The position numbers were made by a program, and so were the translations under genes. The notes under the pieces were generated by a model. That model was not told the origin of the DNA and did not search any database. It saw only the letters and a program-made list of their open reading frames with translations. From contig ONNS01000008.1 of the NCBI GenBank assembly GCA_900319275.1, forward strand, positions 1 through 53,250: DNA of 53,250 nucleotides, read 5' to 3'. This DNA comes from an uncultured Eubacteriales bacterium. GTDB taxonomy: Bacteria; Bacillota; Clostridia; Oscillospirales; Oscillospiraceae. Position 1 is the stretch's first letter, and each line of letters begins with the position of its first letter. Positions 17,790 through 26,243 of the stretch are shown here, in pieces.

Positions 17790-19682
17790 TCAGGCCGCAG
17801 CGCCCAGTTCCTCCGCAGTCCCAGCCCCGGACGAATACGTGTCCTCCAGGTCGGCCAGCACGTCGATGCTCCGATCGAACAGGTCAATGAGATCGTCCTC
17901 GGCGATCAGACCGTCCGTGTTGGTTCCGACGCCGTCAAAACGCAGGTCATAGCGCAGGGGCGGATTGTCCATCGTCAGCATCTCGCCGCTGCGGATTTGC
18001 TCGGTGCTGCGATAGAGCAAACTGACGCGGTACCAGGCCTTGCCCTCCGCGTCGCGCCAGCGCTCGAACATCAGCTTCACACCGACCGGCGTCTTGGTCT
18101 CGATGCTGTCCGGCAGGGAAAAATCCTCCGCGCCGAGGGCGGAGAGGGTGCCAAGCACGGTGCAGTCGTGGGCACAGAAGAAACTGAACTTGCGCTGCTC
18201 GTTTTGCAGTTCGGCCTTCAGCTCGCGGAGCAAGGGATTCGTGATGTTGGCAGCCACCAGCGGCGCGCCGTGCTTTATCTCCAGGCACGTCGTCATGAAG
18301 GCGCCAAGCGTCGCCCAGTCCTCATCCGTCAGCTCGTGGCCGAAAGCGGCCCTGAGGGCGTCCGGCTCTTCATAGTATTGCAGAATCAGCGCGTCCGCCA
18401 CCTGGTACGCCGGCTTGATCGCCCCGGCAAGATCGGGCTCCTTGCCGGCTTCCATGATGTATCCGAAGCTGTCCGTCAGCAGGTCACCGTATTTTCCGCT
18501 TTTATATGCTTCACTCTCCTGCATATCGACGGTGTCCATGATCAGACGGATGACGTCCCGCGTTTGATCGGCGAGACCGTCAAAGCCCGCTTCGCCGCCC
18601 ATGGAGGCCACCTGCGCAGTGGCGTCGGCAGCATAGTCCTCGCTGTAGAAGTGCAGGATGGGCTGCATGAAGTCCTCGGTACCCTTATCATCTCCGGGGT
18701 ACTCCACCTCGATGTCCGCCAGCGGAAGCATGCCCGCAGCGAAATAGCGGGCAGTAGCACGGCAGCGCTGCTTGTCGCGGGCGTTGAAGCGCACTTCTCC
18801 CTCCGCCGGGATACTGTTCTCGGGGATCAGTCCCTCGCTGGCCAGCCACTTGCGGAAATACTGGCCCATGCTGGTCTCCTCAAGGCCGCCGAGCAGCGTC
18901 AGCTCGCTGGAGAGTGCCGACCACTCGATCCAGGAATGGGGCGTCAGCTCATTGGGCACCGAGCCATTGCTGGACAGGGGCGCACGCAGATTGTGGCGGC
19001 TCAGGACAACCACCTGCTCGAGGGTATAATTGTCGGAGATATTCACTTCGCTCTCCGCGGCATCCTCTATCTCGTACAGATCATAGTATTCGTCGTAGAA
19101 TCCCAGACAGGCGTCCATGCCCGGATTGGTTCCCAGCGCCTTGAGCAGTACGGTCTCCCAAGAGCCGTATTTTTCATACAGCGCATCCTGTGTCGGTCCA
19201 AATTCATTTCCGTAGGTCTCCAGATTCCGTTTTTTCACGAGATCCAGTTCTTCCGGATCGTCCGCGTAGGCCTCCAGCCGCAGCTCATTACGCCGCTGGC
19301 TGACTGCGCGGGCGATGGTCTCGATCTCCTGCCCCTCAGACACCATGGAGACAATCATGTCGTAGAGTTCTTCCATGCTGTCATGATACGCCTGCCGCTG
19401 TGCACGGGCGGCGGCCACCTGCCCGGCATCCGTCCAGTCGAGAGCATCCGCATATTCCTTCAGCGTGGAATCCTCCGCCGTGCTGGGAGAAAAACCGTAG
19501 ACCGCCTCCGGGTTTTCCACGATATCCCGCATAGCCACAGGGTTTTCACGGGGATCATGCTCGTAGACATATCGGCCCGCCTCTGCGCCCTCCGCCCAGG
19601 CAGAGGGACAGCACATAAGCAGCCCCAGCAGCAGGGCAAGGCAATGGGCTGCCAGACTTATCCGTGTTTTGATTCCTTTCAT
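17790..19682 (-). CDS. Secreted histidine acid phosphatase (phytase/MINPP-like)
   Basis: A 630-residue exported protein with a signal peptide (KTRISLAAHCLALLLGLLMC, then AWA cleavage). The histidine phosphatase clan-2 motif appears as VVVLSRHNLRAPLSS (His and Arg of RHxxRxP conserved) at about residue 227, and the proton-donor HD motif as FFCAHDCTVLGTLSALG near 506. Family members release phosphate from sugar phosphates or phytate. The N-terminal ~200 residues are charged, helical and not part of the catalytic core; I do not recognise them. AGAGGA precedes the ATG. It sits between the radical-SAM gene and smc, which are often adjacent in Clostridia, so it looks inserted. Substrate unknown. 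Confidence 0.85.
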   Translation of the reverse strand: MKGIKTRISLAAHCLALLLGLLMCCPSAWAEGAEAGRYVYEHDPRENPVAMRDIVENPEAVYGFSPSTAEDSTLKEYADALDWTDAGQVAAARAQRQAYHDSMEELYDMIVSMVSEGQEIETIARAVSQRRNELRLEAYADDPEELDLVKKRNLETYGNEFGPTQDALYEKYGSWETVLLKALGTNPGMDACLGFYDEYYDLYEIEDAAESEVNISDNYTLEQVVVLSRHNLRAPLSSNGSVPNELTPHSWIEWSALSSELTLLGGLEETSMGQYFRKWLASEGLIPENSIPAEGEVRFNARDKQRCRATARYFAAGMLPLADIEVEYPGDDKGTEDFMQPILHFYSEDYAADATAQVASMGGEAGFDGLADQTRDVIRLIMDTVDMQESEAYKSGKYGDLLTDSFGYIMEAGKEPDLAGAIKPAYQVADALILQYYEEPDALRAAFGHELTDEDWATLGAFMTTCLEIKHGAPLVAANITNPLLRELKAELQNEQRKFSFFCAHDCTVLGTLSALGAEDFSLPDSIETKTPVGVKLMFERWRDAEGKAWYRVSLLYRSTEQIRSGEMLTMDNPPLRYDLRFDGVGTNTDGLIAEDDLIDLFDRSIDVLADLEDTYSSGAGTAEELGAAA

Positions 19683-19706
19683 AGCTTTACGATTCCTCTT
19701 TTCTCA

Positions 19707-19835
19707 TTACTTTACGATCAGCGCGTATTCCGGTTTCTCCGGCAGATGTTTGATGCGCAGCCTGCTGCCCTCCATGAACATGCTTTCCCCGTATTCGTCA
19801 CCGGAGGCCACATTACGTGAAGAGTGGATTACCGT
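19707..19835 (-). pseudogene. Possible 3' remnant of a displaced gene
   Basis: A minus-strand frame with protein-like composition runs into the stop at 19707-19709. It ends GSRLRIKHLPEKPEYALIVK and includes IHSSRNVASGDEYGESMF. It has no convincing start and enters from a second frame inside the 3' end of the radical-SAM gene. The next gene, the phosphatase, starts 24 bases later. The simplest reading is the C-terminal tail of a gene lost at a recombination joint. I do not recognise the family, and chance openness in GC-rich DNA is possible. Confidence 0.35.
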
Positions 19836-20890
19836 CCCCTCTTCACAATCTCCCCATGCGAGTCGATACCTTGCCGCATGGGTTTGTCTACAGTCTGGAT
19901 TTCTCCGTTTTTCCCGCTGTTGGGGCGCACGCGGAGGTCGGAGAGGGAAAATTCACGCATCAGCTGCTCCAGATTCTGCCGGTGCTGGCCGATCATCTGG
20001 GACAGCTGCGCGGGCGGAACGGACAGCGTGACCGCGCTGCCCGGCTCCACGCCGTGCAGCAGCTGCCGCGCCTCATTCAAAAGGATGCGGCTGCGCACCA
20101 GCTCGCCGAGTGCCGGGTGATAGGCTCCGGCGACGGCCGCGCCGGCGGACAGCTCCTCGGTTGGGTTAAGACCGAGGCGGATGACCGGGATCCCCGCGGC
20201 GTCGAAGAGCGGCAGAAGCTGCGCGCAGACGCGCACCGCATCCTCCACCGTGTGCTCGCGGTATGCTCCCCTCTGCCAGAGATCATAGAGCGCGGTATCC
20301 CGGACAATGACCGTGGGGTAGATGCGCACGCCGTCCGGCTGCAGCGCAATCAGCCGCCGGGCCGTCTCGACGTCCGATTCATCCGTTGCGCCGGGCAGGC
20401 CGGTCATCATCTGCAAAATCAGTGTAAAGCCTGCCGCTTTTACGAGGCGAGCGGCTTGTTCGACCTGCGAGGCCGTGTGGCCGCGGCCGGCACGGCGCAG
20501 CACCTCGTCGTCCATACTCTGCGCGCCGAGCTCGACGGTCTCGACCCCATAGCGCTTCAATCGCGCGAGCACGGACTCGTCGATCGCATCGGGCCGCGTG
20601 GACAGGCGGATCGACGTGATCGCTCCGGCGTCGATATGCCGCCTGGCCGCGGCCAGCAGCTCCTCCTGCTGCTGTACAGGGATGGCCGTGAAGCTGCCGC
20701 CATAAAACGCCAACTGCCGCTTTGCCCCGTTGCGGGGCAAGGCGGCTGCGTCCTCTATGATTTTGTCTACATCTGCAGCCGTCGCCGGGCGCTCTGCCCC
20801 GGAGATGCGGTTCTGATTGCAGAACACGCAGTGCCAGGGACAGCCCCAGTGCGGCACGAAGAGCGGCAGCACCGCCGCGCGCGCACTCAT
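19829..20890 (-). CDS. Elp3-like radical SAM protein
   Basis: A 353-residue radical SAM enzyme with the cluster-binding CxxxCxxC in HWGCPWHCVFCNQNRI (near residues 17-24), GGSFTAIP, and ELGAQSMDDEVL typical of the Elp3/oxygen-independent coproporphyrinogen-like group. Such proteins are commonly encoded beside rnc and smc in Clostridia; the reaction is unknown. It begins with ATG overlapping the rnc stop (20887-20890), so it is translationally coupled. The final 15-20 residues (after NGEIQ) look unlike a conserved tail and lie over a second open frame, so the native C terminus may have been replaced by an insertion joint. Confidence 0.88.
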   Translation of the reverse strand: MSARAAVLPLFVPHWGCPWHCVFCNQNRISGAERPATAADVDKIIEDAAALPRNGAKRQLAFYGGSFTAIPVQQQEELLAAARRHIDAGAITSIRLSTRPDAIDESVLARLKRYGVETVELGAQSMDDEVLRRAGRGHTASQVEQAARLVKAAGFTLILQMMTGLPGATDESDVETARRLIALQPDGVRIYPTVIVRDTALYDLWQRGAYREHTVEDAVRVCAQLLPLFDAAGIPVIRLGLNPTEELSAGAAVAGAYHPALGELVRSRILLNEARQLLHGVEPGSAVTLSVPPAQLSQMIGQHRQNLEQLMREFSLSDLRVRPNSGKNGEIQTVDKPMRQGIDSHGEIVKRGR

Positions 20891-21564
20891 TGGCGCAGCG
20901 CCTCGAGCGCCATCCGGGCGGCCATCTGCTCGGCCTCCTTTTTGGTGCGCCCCTCGCCCTCGCCCGCGACCGTGCCGTTGATGCTGACAGAAAAGACAAA
21001 ACGCTTGTTATGATCCGGCCCGGACTCCCCCACAAGCTCGTAGCTGATATGCCGGTTCGGCTTTTGCTGCACGAGCTCCTGCAGCTCGGTCTTATAGTCC
21101 GCGGAGCGGTGGTCCTCGGTGATAACCGCATCCGCCAGCACCTTTTCCATCACGAAGCGGCGGGCTTCGTCAATGCCGCTGTCGAGATACAGCGCGGCAA
21201 TGATCGCCTCGACCATATCGGCCAGGATCGACGTGCGCTCGCGCCCGCCGGTGTTCTCCTCGCCCTTGCCCAGGCGCATATAGCTGCCAAGCTCCAGCGA
21301 GAGCGCCACCTTGTGCAGCGCCGCTTCACAGACGAGCTCGGCACGCAGACGGGTCATACGCCCCTCGGGGAGCCGCGGCTCGTGCCGATAGAGAAAGTTC
21401 GCCGTGACAGCGCCGAGGATCGAATCTCCAAGGAACTCCAGACGCTCATAGCTCTCGCAGCCGTGGGCGGCGTGCTCGTTGGCATAGGAACTGTGGGTCA
21501 ACGCCGTCAGCAGCAGGTTTTTATCCTTGAACCGGTGTCCGATTCTCTCCTCAAGCTTCTGCAT
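20887..21564 (-). CDS. rnc: Ribonuclease III
   Basis: A 225-residue double-stranded RNA endonuclease used in rRNA and mRNA processing. The RNase III signature ERLEFLGDSILGAV (about 39-52) carries the catalytic acidic residues, with the second set in DMVEAIIAALYLDSG. A dsRNA-binding domain fills about 155-225 and ends with KKEAEQMAARMALEAL. The length is standard. It overlaps plsX by 14 bases; no acpP gene lies between them, unlike the plsX-acpP-rnc order in some bacteria. Confidence 0.97.
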   Translation of the reverse strand: MQKLEERIGHRFKDKNLLLTALTHSSYANEHAAHGCESYERLEFLGDSILGAVTANFLYRHEPRLPEGRMTRLRAELVCEAALHKVALSLELGSYMRLGKGEENTGGRERTSILADMVEAIIAALYLDSGIDEARRFVMEKVLADAVITEDHRSADYKTELQELVQQKPNRHISYELVGESGPDHNKRFVFSVSINGTVAGEGEGRTKKEAEQMAARMALEALRQ

Positions 21565-22576
21565 CGCCGCTGCTTCCGATCCTCATATAGTCGATGTTTT
21601 CTTTGATCTGGCCGATAATGTTGCTGTCGACCACGTGCTTGGCCTGCCGCACCGTGGCAAACAGGCTCTCAGCATTGGACGAGCCGTGCGCCTTGCACAC
21701 GGGCTTGGAGATGCCGAGCAGCGCCGTCCCGCCGACCTTGTTGACGTCCAGCGTGTCCTTCATAAGTGTGAAGTCCTTCTTAAGTGCGAGAGCCGCCAGC
21801 TTGTTTTTCGTGCTCTTGTAGAAGACGTCTTTAAGCGCGTGCATCATGAATTTGATCACGCCCTCGCAGCCCTTCAAAAGCACGTTGCCGGTAAAGCCGT
21901 CGCAGACCGCGACCTCGACCTTGCCGCCGAACACGTCGCTGCCCTCGATATTGCCGACAAAATTGATACGGCCTTCCTCGCCCGCTTTTTTCAGCAGGGC
22001 AAAGGTTTCGTGCTGCATGGCGCCGCCCTTGGTGTCCTCGGTGCCGACGTTGACAAGGCCGACCCGGGGATTTTCAGCGCCCATGACGGTTTTGGCATAG
22101 AACGAGCCCATATAGGCAAACTGCAGCAGATACTCGCTCGAGCACTCGACGTTCGCGCCGCAGTCGATCAGCAGCACACCGTGCTCGCCGGCCGGGAGCA
22201 CCGGGGCAAGAGCCGCGCGGCGGATGCCGCGGATGCGCTTGACGATCAGCGTGGCGCCGGTCAGCAGTGCGCCGGTGCTGCCGGCGGAGACCATGGCGTC
22301 GCCCTTGCCGTCACGCAGGAGATTCAGCGCCACGGTCATCGAGGCGTCTTTCTTACGGCGCGTGGCCGTGCTGGGATCGTCCTCCATCGTGATGACCTCG
22401 GTGGCGTTCACGACTTCGATATCCTCGCAGTTTTCAGCGGCGAGGCACTGACGCACCTCGGCCTCACGGCCGACCAGCGTAATGTCAACACCGAGCTCAC
22501 GTCTGGCGCGGACCGCGCCCTTTACGATCTCGCCGGGGGCGTTGTCGCCGCCCATGGCGTCAATGATGATCCTCAT
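21551..22576 (-). CDS. plsX: Phosphate acyltransferase PlsX
   Basis: A 341-residue peripheral membrane enzyme that makes acyl-phosphate from acyl-ACP for PlsY, the first acyl transfer in phospholipid synthesis. The N terminus MRIIIDAMGGDNAPGEIVKG is diagnostic, and the conserved GSTGALLTGAT, CDGFTGNVLLK and GGTALLGI stretches are present. Its start overlaps the trmFO stop by ATGA and its end overlaps rnc, so the three genes are tightly coupled. Confidence 0.97.
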   Translation of the reverse strand: MRIIIDAMGGDNAPGEIVKGAVRARRELGVDITLVGREAEVRQCLAAENCEDIEVVNATEVITMEDDPSTATRRKKDASMTVALNLLRDGKGDAMVSAGSTGALLTGATLIVKRIRGIRRAALAPVLPAGEHGVLLIDCGANVECSSEYLLQFAYMGSFYAKTVMGAENPRVGLVNVGTEDTKGGAMQHETFALLKKAGEEGRINFVGNIEGSDVFGGKVEVAVCDGFTGNVLLKGCEGVIKFMMHALKDVFYKSTKNKLAALALKKDFTLMKDTLDVNKVGGTALLGISKPVCKAHGSSNAESLFATVRQAKHVVDSNIIGQIKENIDYMRIGSSGDAEA

Positions 22577-23889
22577 AGCTGTAAAATCTCTCTTTCTTTC
22601 AGCATGGTATCGATGATACCCAACGAGCGCTCGGAGATTGCGGCATTCTTGTTGCGCTTCCCCTTCACGCGGTGATCAAGCGGTGTGATAATGCCGAAGT
22701 TGATGTTCATCGGCTGAAAATCGCCCACACTGCCGCCCGAGATATACAGGCTCAGCGCGCCGATCGCCGTCTCCTGCGGGAAATCGACGGCCGGCAGGCC
22801 GAGGACGGCGGCAGCCGTCTCGATTCCGACGAGCAGCCCGCTCGCTGCCGATTCGACATAGCCCTCCACGCCGGTCATCTGTCCGGCAAAGCGGATGCGC
22901 GGGTCGCTGCGCAGCGCGTAATGGCGATCCAGCAGCCGCGGAGAGTTTAAAAATGTATTGCGGTGCATGACACCGTAGCGGACAAACTCGGCGTTTCTGA
23001 GCGCCGGGATCATCGAAAACACGCGCTTCTGCTCGCCCCAGGTCAGGTGCGTCTGGAAGCCGACCAGATTGTAGAGCGTGCCCTCGGCGTTGTCGCGCCG
23101 CAGCTGCACAACGGCATAGTTCTCCCGCCCCGTGCGGGGATCCTTCAATCCGACCGGCTTCAAGGGGCCGTAGCGCAGCGTATCGACGCCGCGGCGGGCC
23201 ATGACCTCGACGGGCATGCAGCCTTCAAACACGCCGCTGTCGTCAAAGCCGTGGATCTCAGCCTCTCTGGCGGTTGTCAGTTCCCGGACGAAGGCGAGAT
23301 ACTCGTCTTTGTCCATCGGGCAGTTTACATAATCCGCCGTCCCCTTATCGTAGCGGGAGGCGAAGAAGGCGCTGTCCATATCCACGCTTTCCAGTGTGAC
23401 GATTGGCGCAACGGCGTCGTAAAAGTGCAGATCACTGTCGGGGCAGAGTGCCGCGATCCGCTCGGCGATCGCGTCGCTCGAGAGCGGCCCGGTCGCCACA
23501 ATGACGTCCCCTTCGGGGATCGCGTCGGCCTCGGCCTCGACCACGGTAATGTTCGGGTGGTTTTTCAGCGCCTCGGTGATCGTGTGGGCAAAGCCGTACC
23601 GGTCTACCGCCAGTGCGCCGCCGGCGGCCACGCGGTTTTGATCGGCGCTCTTCATAATCAGAGAATCAAGCCGGCGCATCTCGGCCTTCAGCAGGCCGAC
23701 CGCGTTCGTCAGCTCGTCCGAGCGCAGGGAGTTCGAGCAGACAAGCTCGGCAAAATCGGCGCTGCGGTGGGCCGGGGTCATCTTCTTCGGCTTCATCTCG
23801 ACGAGACGCACGCCAATGCCGCGCTTCGCAAGCTGCCAGGCCGCTTCGCTTCCGGCGAGACCGGCGCCCAGGACAGTCACTTCTCTCAT
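22573..23889 (-). CDS. trmFO: Methylenetetrahydrofolate-tRNA uracil-5-methyltransferase TrmFO
   Basis: A 438-residue folate/FAD-dependent enzyme making m5U54 in the tRNA T-loop, the pathway used by most Firmicutes instead of SAM-dependent TrmA. The dinucleotide-binding motif VLGAGLAGSEAAWQLAKRG is at the N terminus, followed by the family-specific PAHRSADFAELVCSNSLRS. The C-terminal MNINFGIITPLDHRVKGKRN is also typical. It overlaps topA by ATGA and is commonly adjacent to topA and dprA in Firmicutes. Confidence 0.97.
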   Translation of the reverse strand: MREVTVLGAGLAGSEAAWQLAKRGIGVRLVEMKPKKMTPAHRSADFAELVCSNSLRSDELTNAVGLLKAEMRRLDSLIMKSADQNRVAAGGALAVDRYGFAHTITEALKNHPNITVVEAEADAIPEGDVIVATGPLSSDAIAERIAALCPDSDLHFYDAVAPIVTLESVDMDSAFFASRYDKGTADYVNCPMDKDEYLAFVRELTTAREAEIHGFDDSGVFEGCMPVEVMARRGVDTLRYGPLKPVGLKDPRTGRENYAVVQLRRDNAEGTLYNLVGFQTHLTWGEQKRVFSMIPALRNAEFVRYGVMHRNTFLNSPRLLDRHYALRSDPRIRFAGQMTGVEGYVESAASGLLVGIETAAAVLGLPAVDFPQETAIGALSLYISGGSVGDFQPMNINFGIITPLDHRVKGKRNKNAAISERSLGIIDTMLKEREILQL

Positions 23890-26234
23890 GTCTTGTCTCC
23901 CGTCTCGGTCTTCTTTTTCGTGCTGCGCGCGGACTTGGCGGCCGTCGTTGTACTCTTGGCCTCGGTCCTGGTCTTTGCAGTGCTCTTCGCCGCTGTCTTT
24001 GTCTTTGCGGAGGCGGCTTTTGTCGTCTTCCTGGCGGCAGTCTTCGTTGTCTTCGCCGTCTTTGTTGCCTTTTCAGCAGCTTTGGCGGCTTTCTTTGTCT
24101 CTGCCTCGGCCTTCTCCTCCGGCGTCTTTTTCTTATAGTGCCGCTTTTCTTCCGGGACGAAGTTCGGGCACTCCTCGTTGATGCAGAAGGATTTCAGCGG
24201 GCCGCGGCCGCTGCGCTTGAACATGGTCTTGCCGCAGCTCGGGCAGAAGTCCTTGGTCGGCACGTCCCAGGTGATGAAGCCGCAGTCGGTGCCGCGCTCG
24301 CAGGCGTAGAACACATAGCCCTTCTTCGACGTGCGCTTGAGGATGCGTCCGCCGCACTTGGGGCACTTGCCGGGCATTTCCACCACAATGGGCTTGGTGA
24401 AGGTGCACTCGGGGAAGCCGGGGCAGGCCAGAAAATAGCCGAAACGGCCCTTTTTCACGACCATCTGCCGCCCGCAGACTTCGCAGTACTCATCGCTGAG
24501 GACGTCGGGGACCTTGATGCGCACGCCGTCCAGACTCTGCTCGGCGGCCTGCATCTCCTTGTCAAAGCTCCTGTAAAAGTCCGAGAGCACCTGACGCCAC
24601 GCGACCTTGCCGCTCTCGACGGCGTCAAGCTCGGATTCCATGTGGTTGGTAAACTTCAGATCGACGATGTCGGAAAAATGTTCCTCCATCAGCTTTGTCA
24701 CGACCTCGCCGAGCGGCGTCGGGCGCAGATAGCGCCCCTCCTTGATGACATAGTCGTGCGAAATGATCGTTGTAATGGTCGGCGCATAAGTCGAGGGGCG
24801 GCCGATACCCTTCTCCTCCATGGCGCGGATCAGCGTCGCCTCGGTGTAGCGGGCCGGGGGCTGGGTGAACTGCTGTTCGCTGTTCATTTTGTCGAGCGTG
24901 AGCTGCTCGCCCTCGCTCAGTGAGGGCAGCGGATTCTGAATCTCGTCGGATTCCTCATCCTTGGCTTCTTCATAGACAGCGGTGTACCCGGCAAATATCA
25001 GCTCCGAATAGTTGGCGCGGAAGGCATGGCGCGCCGCCGTGACCTCGACCGCCACGTTGTCATAGCGGGCGTTGGCCATCTGGCAGGCCGTGAAGCGGCC
25101 CCAGATCAGCCGGTAGAGCCGGTACTGCTCCTGCGTCAGGTCCTTGCGGACCAGCTCGGGCGTCAGGTTCACGTCGGTGGGGCGAATGGCCTCGTGCGCG
25201 TCCTGTGCGCCGGCCTTGGTTTTATAGTGGCGGGGCGAGCCGTAATAGTATTCTTTCCCGTAGTGGTCGATGATAAAGCCGCGGGCCGCGGTCAGCGCCT
25301 CGTCCGAAAGGCGCAGCGAGTCGGTACGCATATAGCTGATCAGACCGATGCTGCCGCGGCCCGAGATCTCAACGCCCTCATAGAGCTGCTGGGCGATCGA
25401 CATCGTGCGGCGCGGGGTCATGTTCAGACGGCGGGAGGCCTCCTGCTGCAGCGTGGAGGTGATGAACGGAGGCGCGGGACTGCGCTGCTTTTCGCCGCGC
25501 TTGACCGAGCTGACTGTAAAGGGGCGGCCTTTGGTTTCGGCAATGACCGTATCGACCTCTGATTTGGAGTGGAGCTCGGCTTTTTTGCCGTCGCTGCCGT
25601 AGTAGCGGGCCGTAAAGCCGCCCTCGTCCCCGCGGCGCAGCACGGCGTCGAGCAGCCAGTACTCGGTGGGCTGAAAGGCCTTGATCTCCTCCTCGCGGTC
25701 GACGACCATACGCGCGGCCACAGACTGTACGCGCCCGGCGGACAGCCCGGTCTTTACCTTTTTCCACAGCAGCGGCGAGAGCTTATAGCCCACGATGCGG
25801 TCGAGAATACGGCGCGCCTGCTGTGCATCGACCAGTTCCTGATCGATGCTGCGCGGCTGCTGAATGCTCTCGCTGACGACCTTTTTGGTGATCTCGTTAA
25901 AGGTCACCCGGCGGGCCTTCTGGTCGGGCAGCTCCAGCAGCTCCTTGAGATGCCAGGAGATCGCCTCTCCCTCGCGGTCAGGGTCAGTCGCGAGATAGAC
26001 GGTTGAAGCCGATTTAGCCTCTTTCTTCAGTTCCGCGATCAGATCCTTCTTGTCCTTGACAGGGACGTATTCGGGCTCGAAGCCGTGCTCGATGTCCACG
26101 CCCATCCTGCTCTTCGGCAAATCGCGCAGATGCCCCATCGAGGCTCTGACCGTATAGTTGCCGCCCAGATATTTTTCAATGGTCTTTGCCTTCGCCGGAG
26201 ATTCGACGATGACAAGGTCCTTTCCCTTTGCCAT
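23886..26234 (-). CDS. topA: DNA topoisomerase I
   Basis: A 782-residue type IA topoisomerase relaxing negative supercoils. The Toprim domain begins LVIVESPAKAKTIEKYLGG and includes ATDPDREGEAISWHL (DxDxE metal site). The active tyrosine is in ISYMRTDSLRLS, near residue 305. Topo-zinc repeats follow: CEVCGRQM...C, CPKCGGRI...C and CPSCGKTM...C. After about residue 700 the protein ends in an 80-residue Lys/Ala/Thr-rich, probably disordered, basic tail, likely a non-specific DNA-binding extension. It starts ten bases after the dprA stop. Confidence 0.97.
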   Translation of the reverse strand: MAKGKDLVIVESPAKAKTIEKYLGGNYTVRASMGHLRDLPKSRMGVDIEHGFEPEYVPVKDKKDLIAELKKEAKSASTVYLATDPDREGEAISWHLKELLELPDQKARRVTFNEITKKVVSESIQQPRSIDQELVDAQQARRILDRIVGYKLSPLLWKKVKTGLSAGRVQSVAARMVVDREEEIKAFQPTEYWLLDAVLRRGDEGGFTARYYGSDGKKAELHSKSEVDTVIAETKGRPFTVSSVKRGEKQRSPAPPFITSTLQQEASRRLNMTPRRTMSIAQQLYEGVEISGRGSIGLISYMRTDSLRLSDEALTAARGFIIDHYGKEYYYGSPRHYKTKAGAQDAHEAIRPTDVNLTPELVRKDLTQEQYRLYRLIWGRFTACQMANARYDNVAVEVTAARHAFRANYSELIFAGYTAVYEEAKDEESDEIQNPLPSLSEGEQLTLDKMNSEQQFTQPPARYTEATLIRAMEEKGIGRPSTYAPTITTIISHDYVIKEGRYLRPTPLGEVVTKLMEEHFSDIVDLKFTNHMESELDAVESGKVAWRQVLSDFYRSFDKEMQAAEQSLDGVRIKVPDVLSDEYCEVCGRQMVVKKGRFGYFLACPGFPECTFTKPIVVEMPGKCPKCGGRILKRTSKKGYVFYACERGTDCGFITWDVPTKDFCPSCGKTMFKRSGRGPLKSFCINEECPNFVPEEKRHYKKKTPEEKAEAETKKAAKAAEKATKTAKTTKTAARKTTKAASAKTKTAAKSTAKTRTEAKSTTTAAKSARSTKKKTETGDKT

Positions 26235-26243
26235 GCTGTGTCC

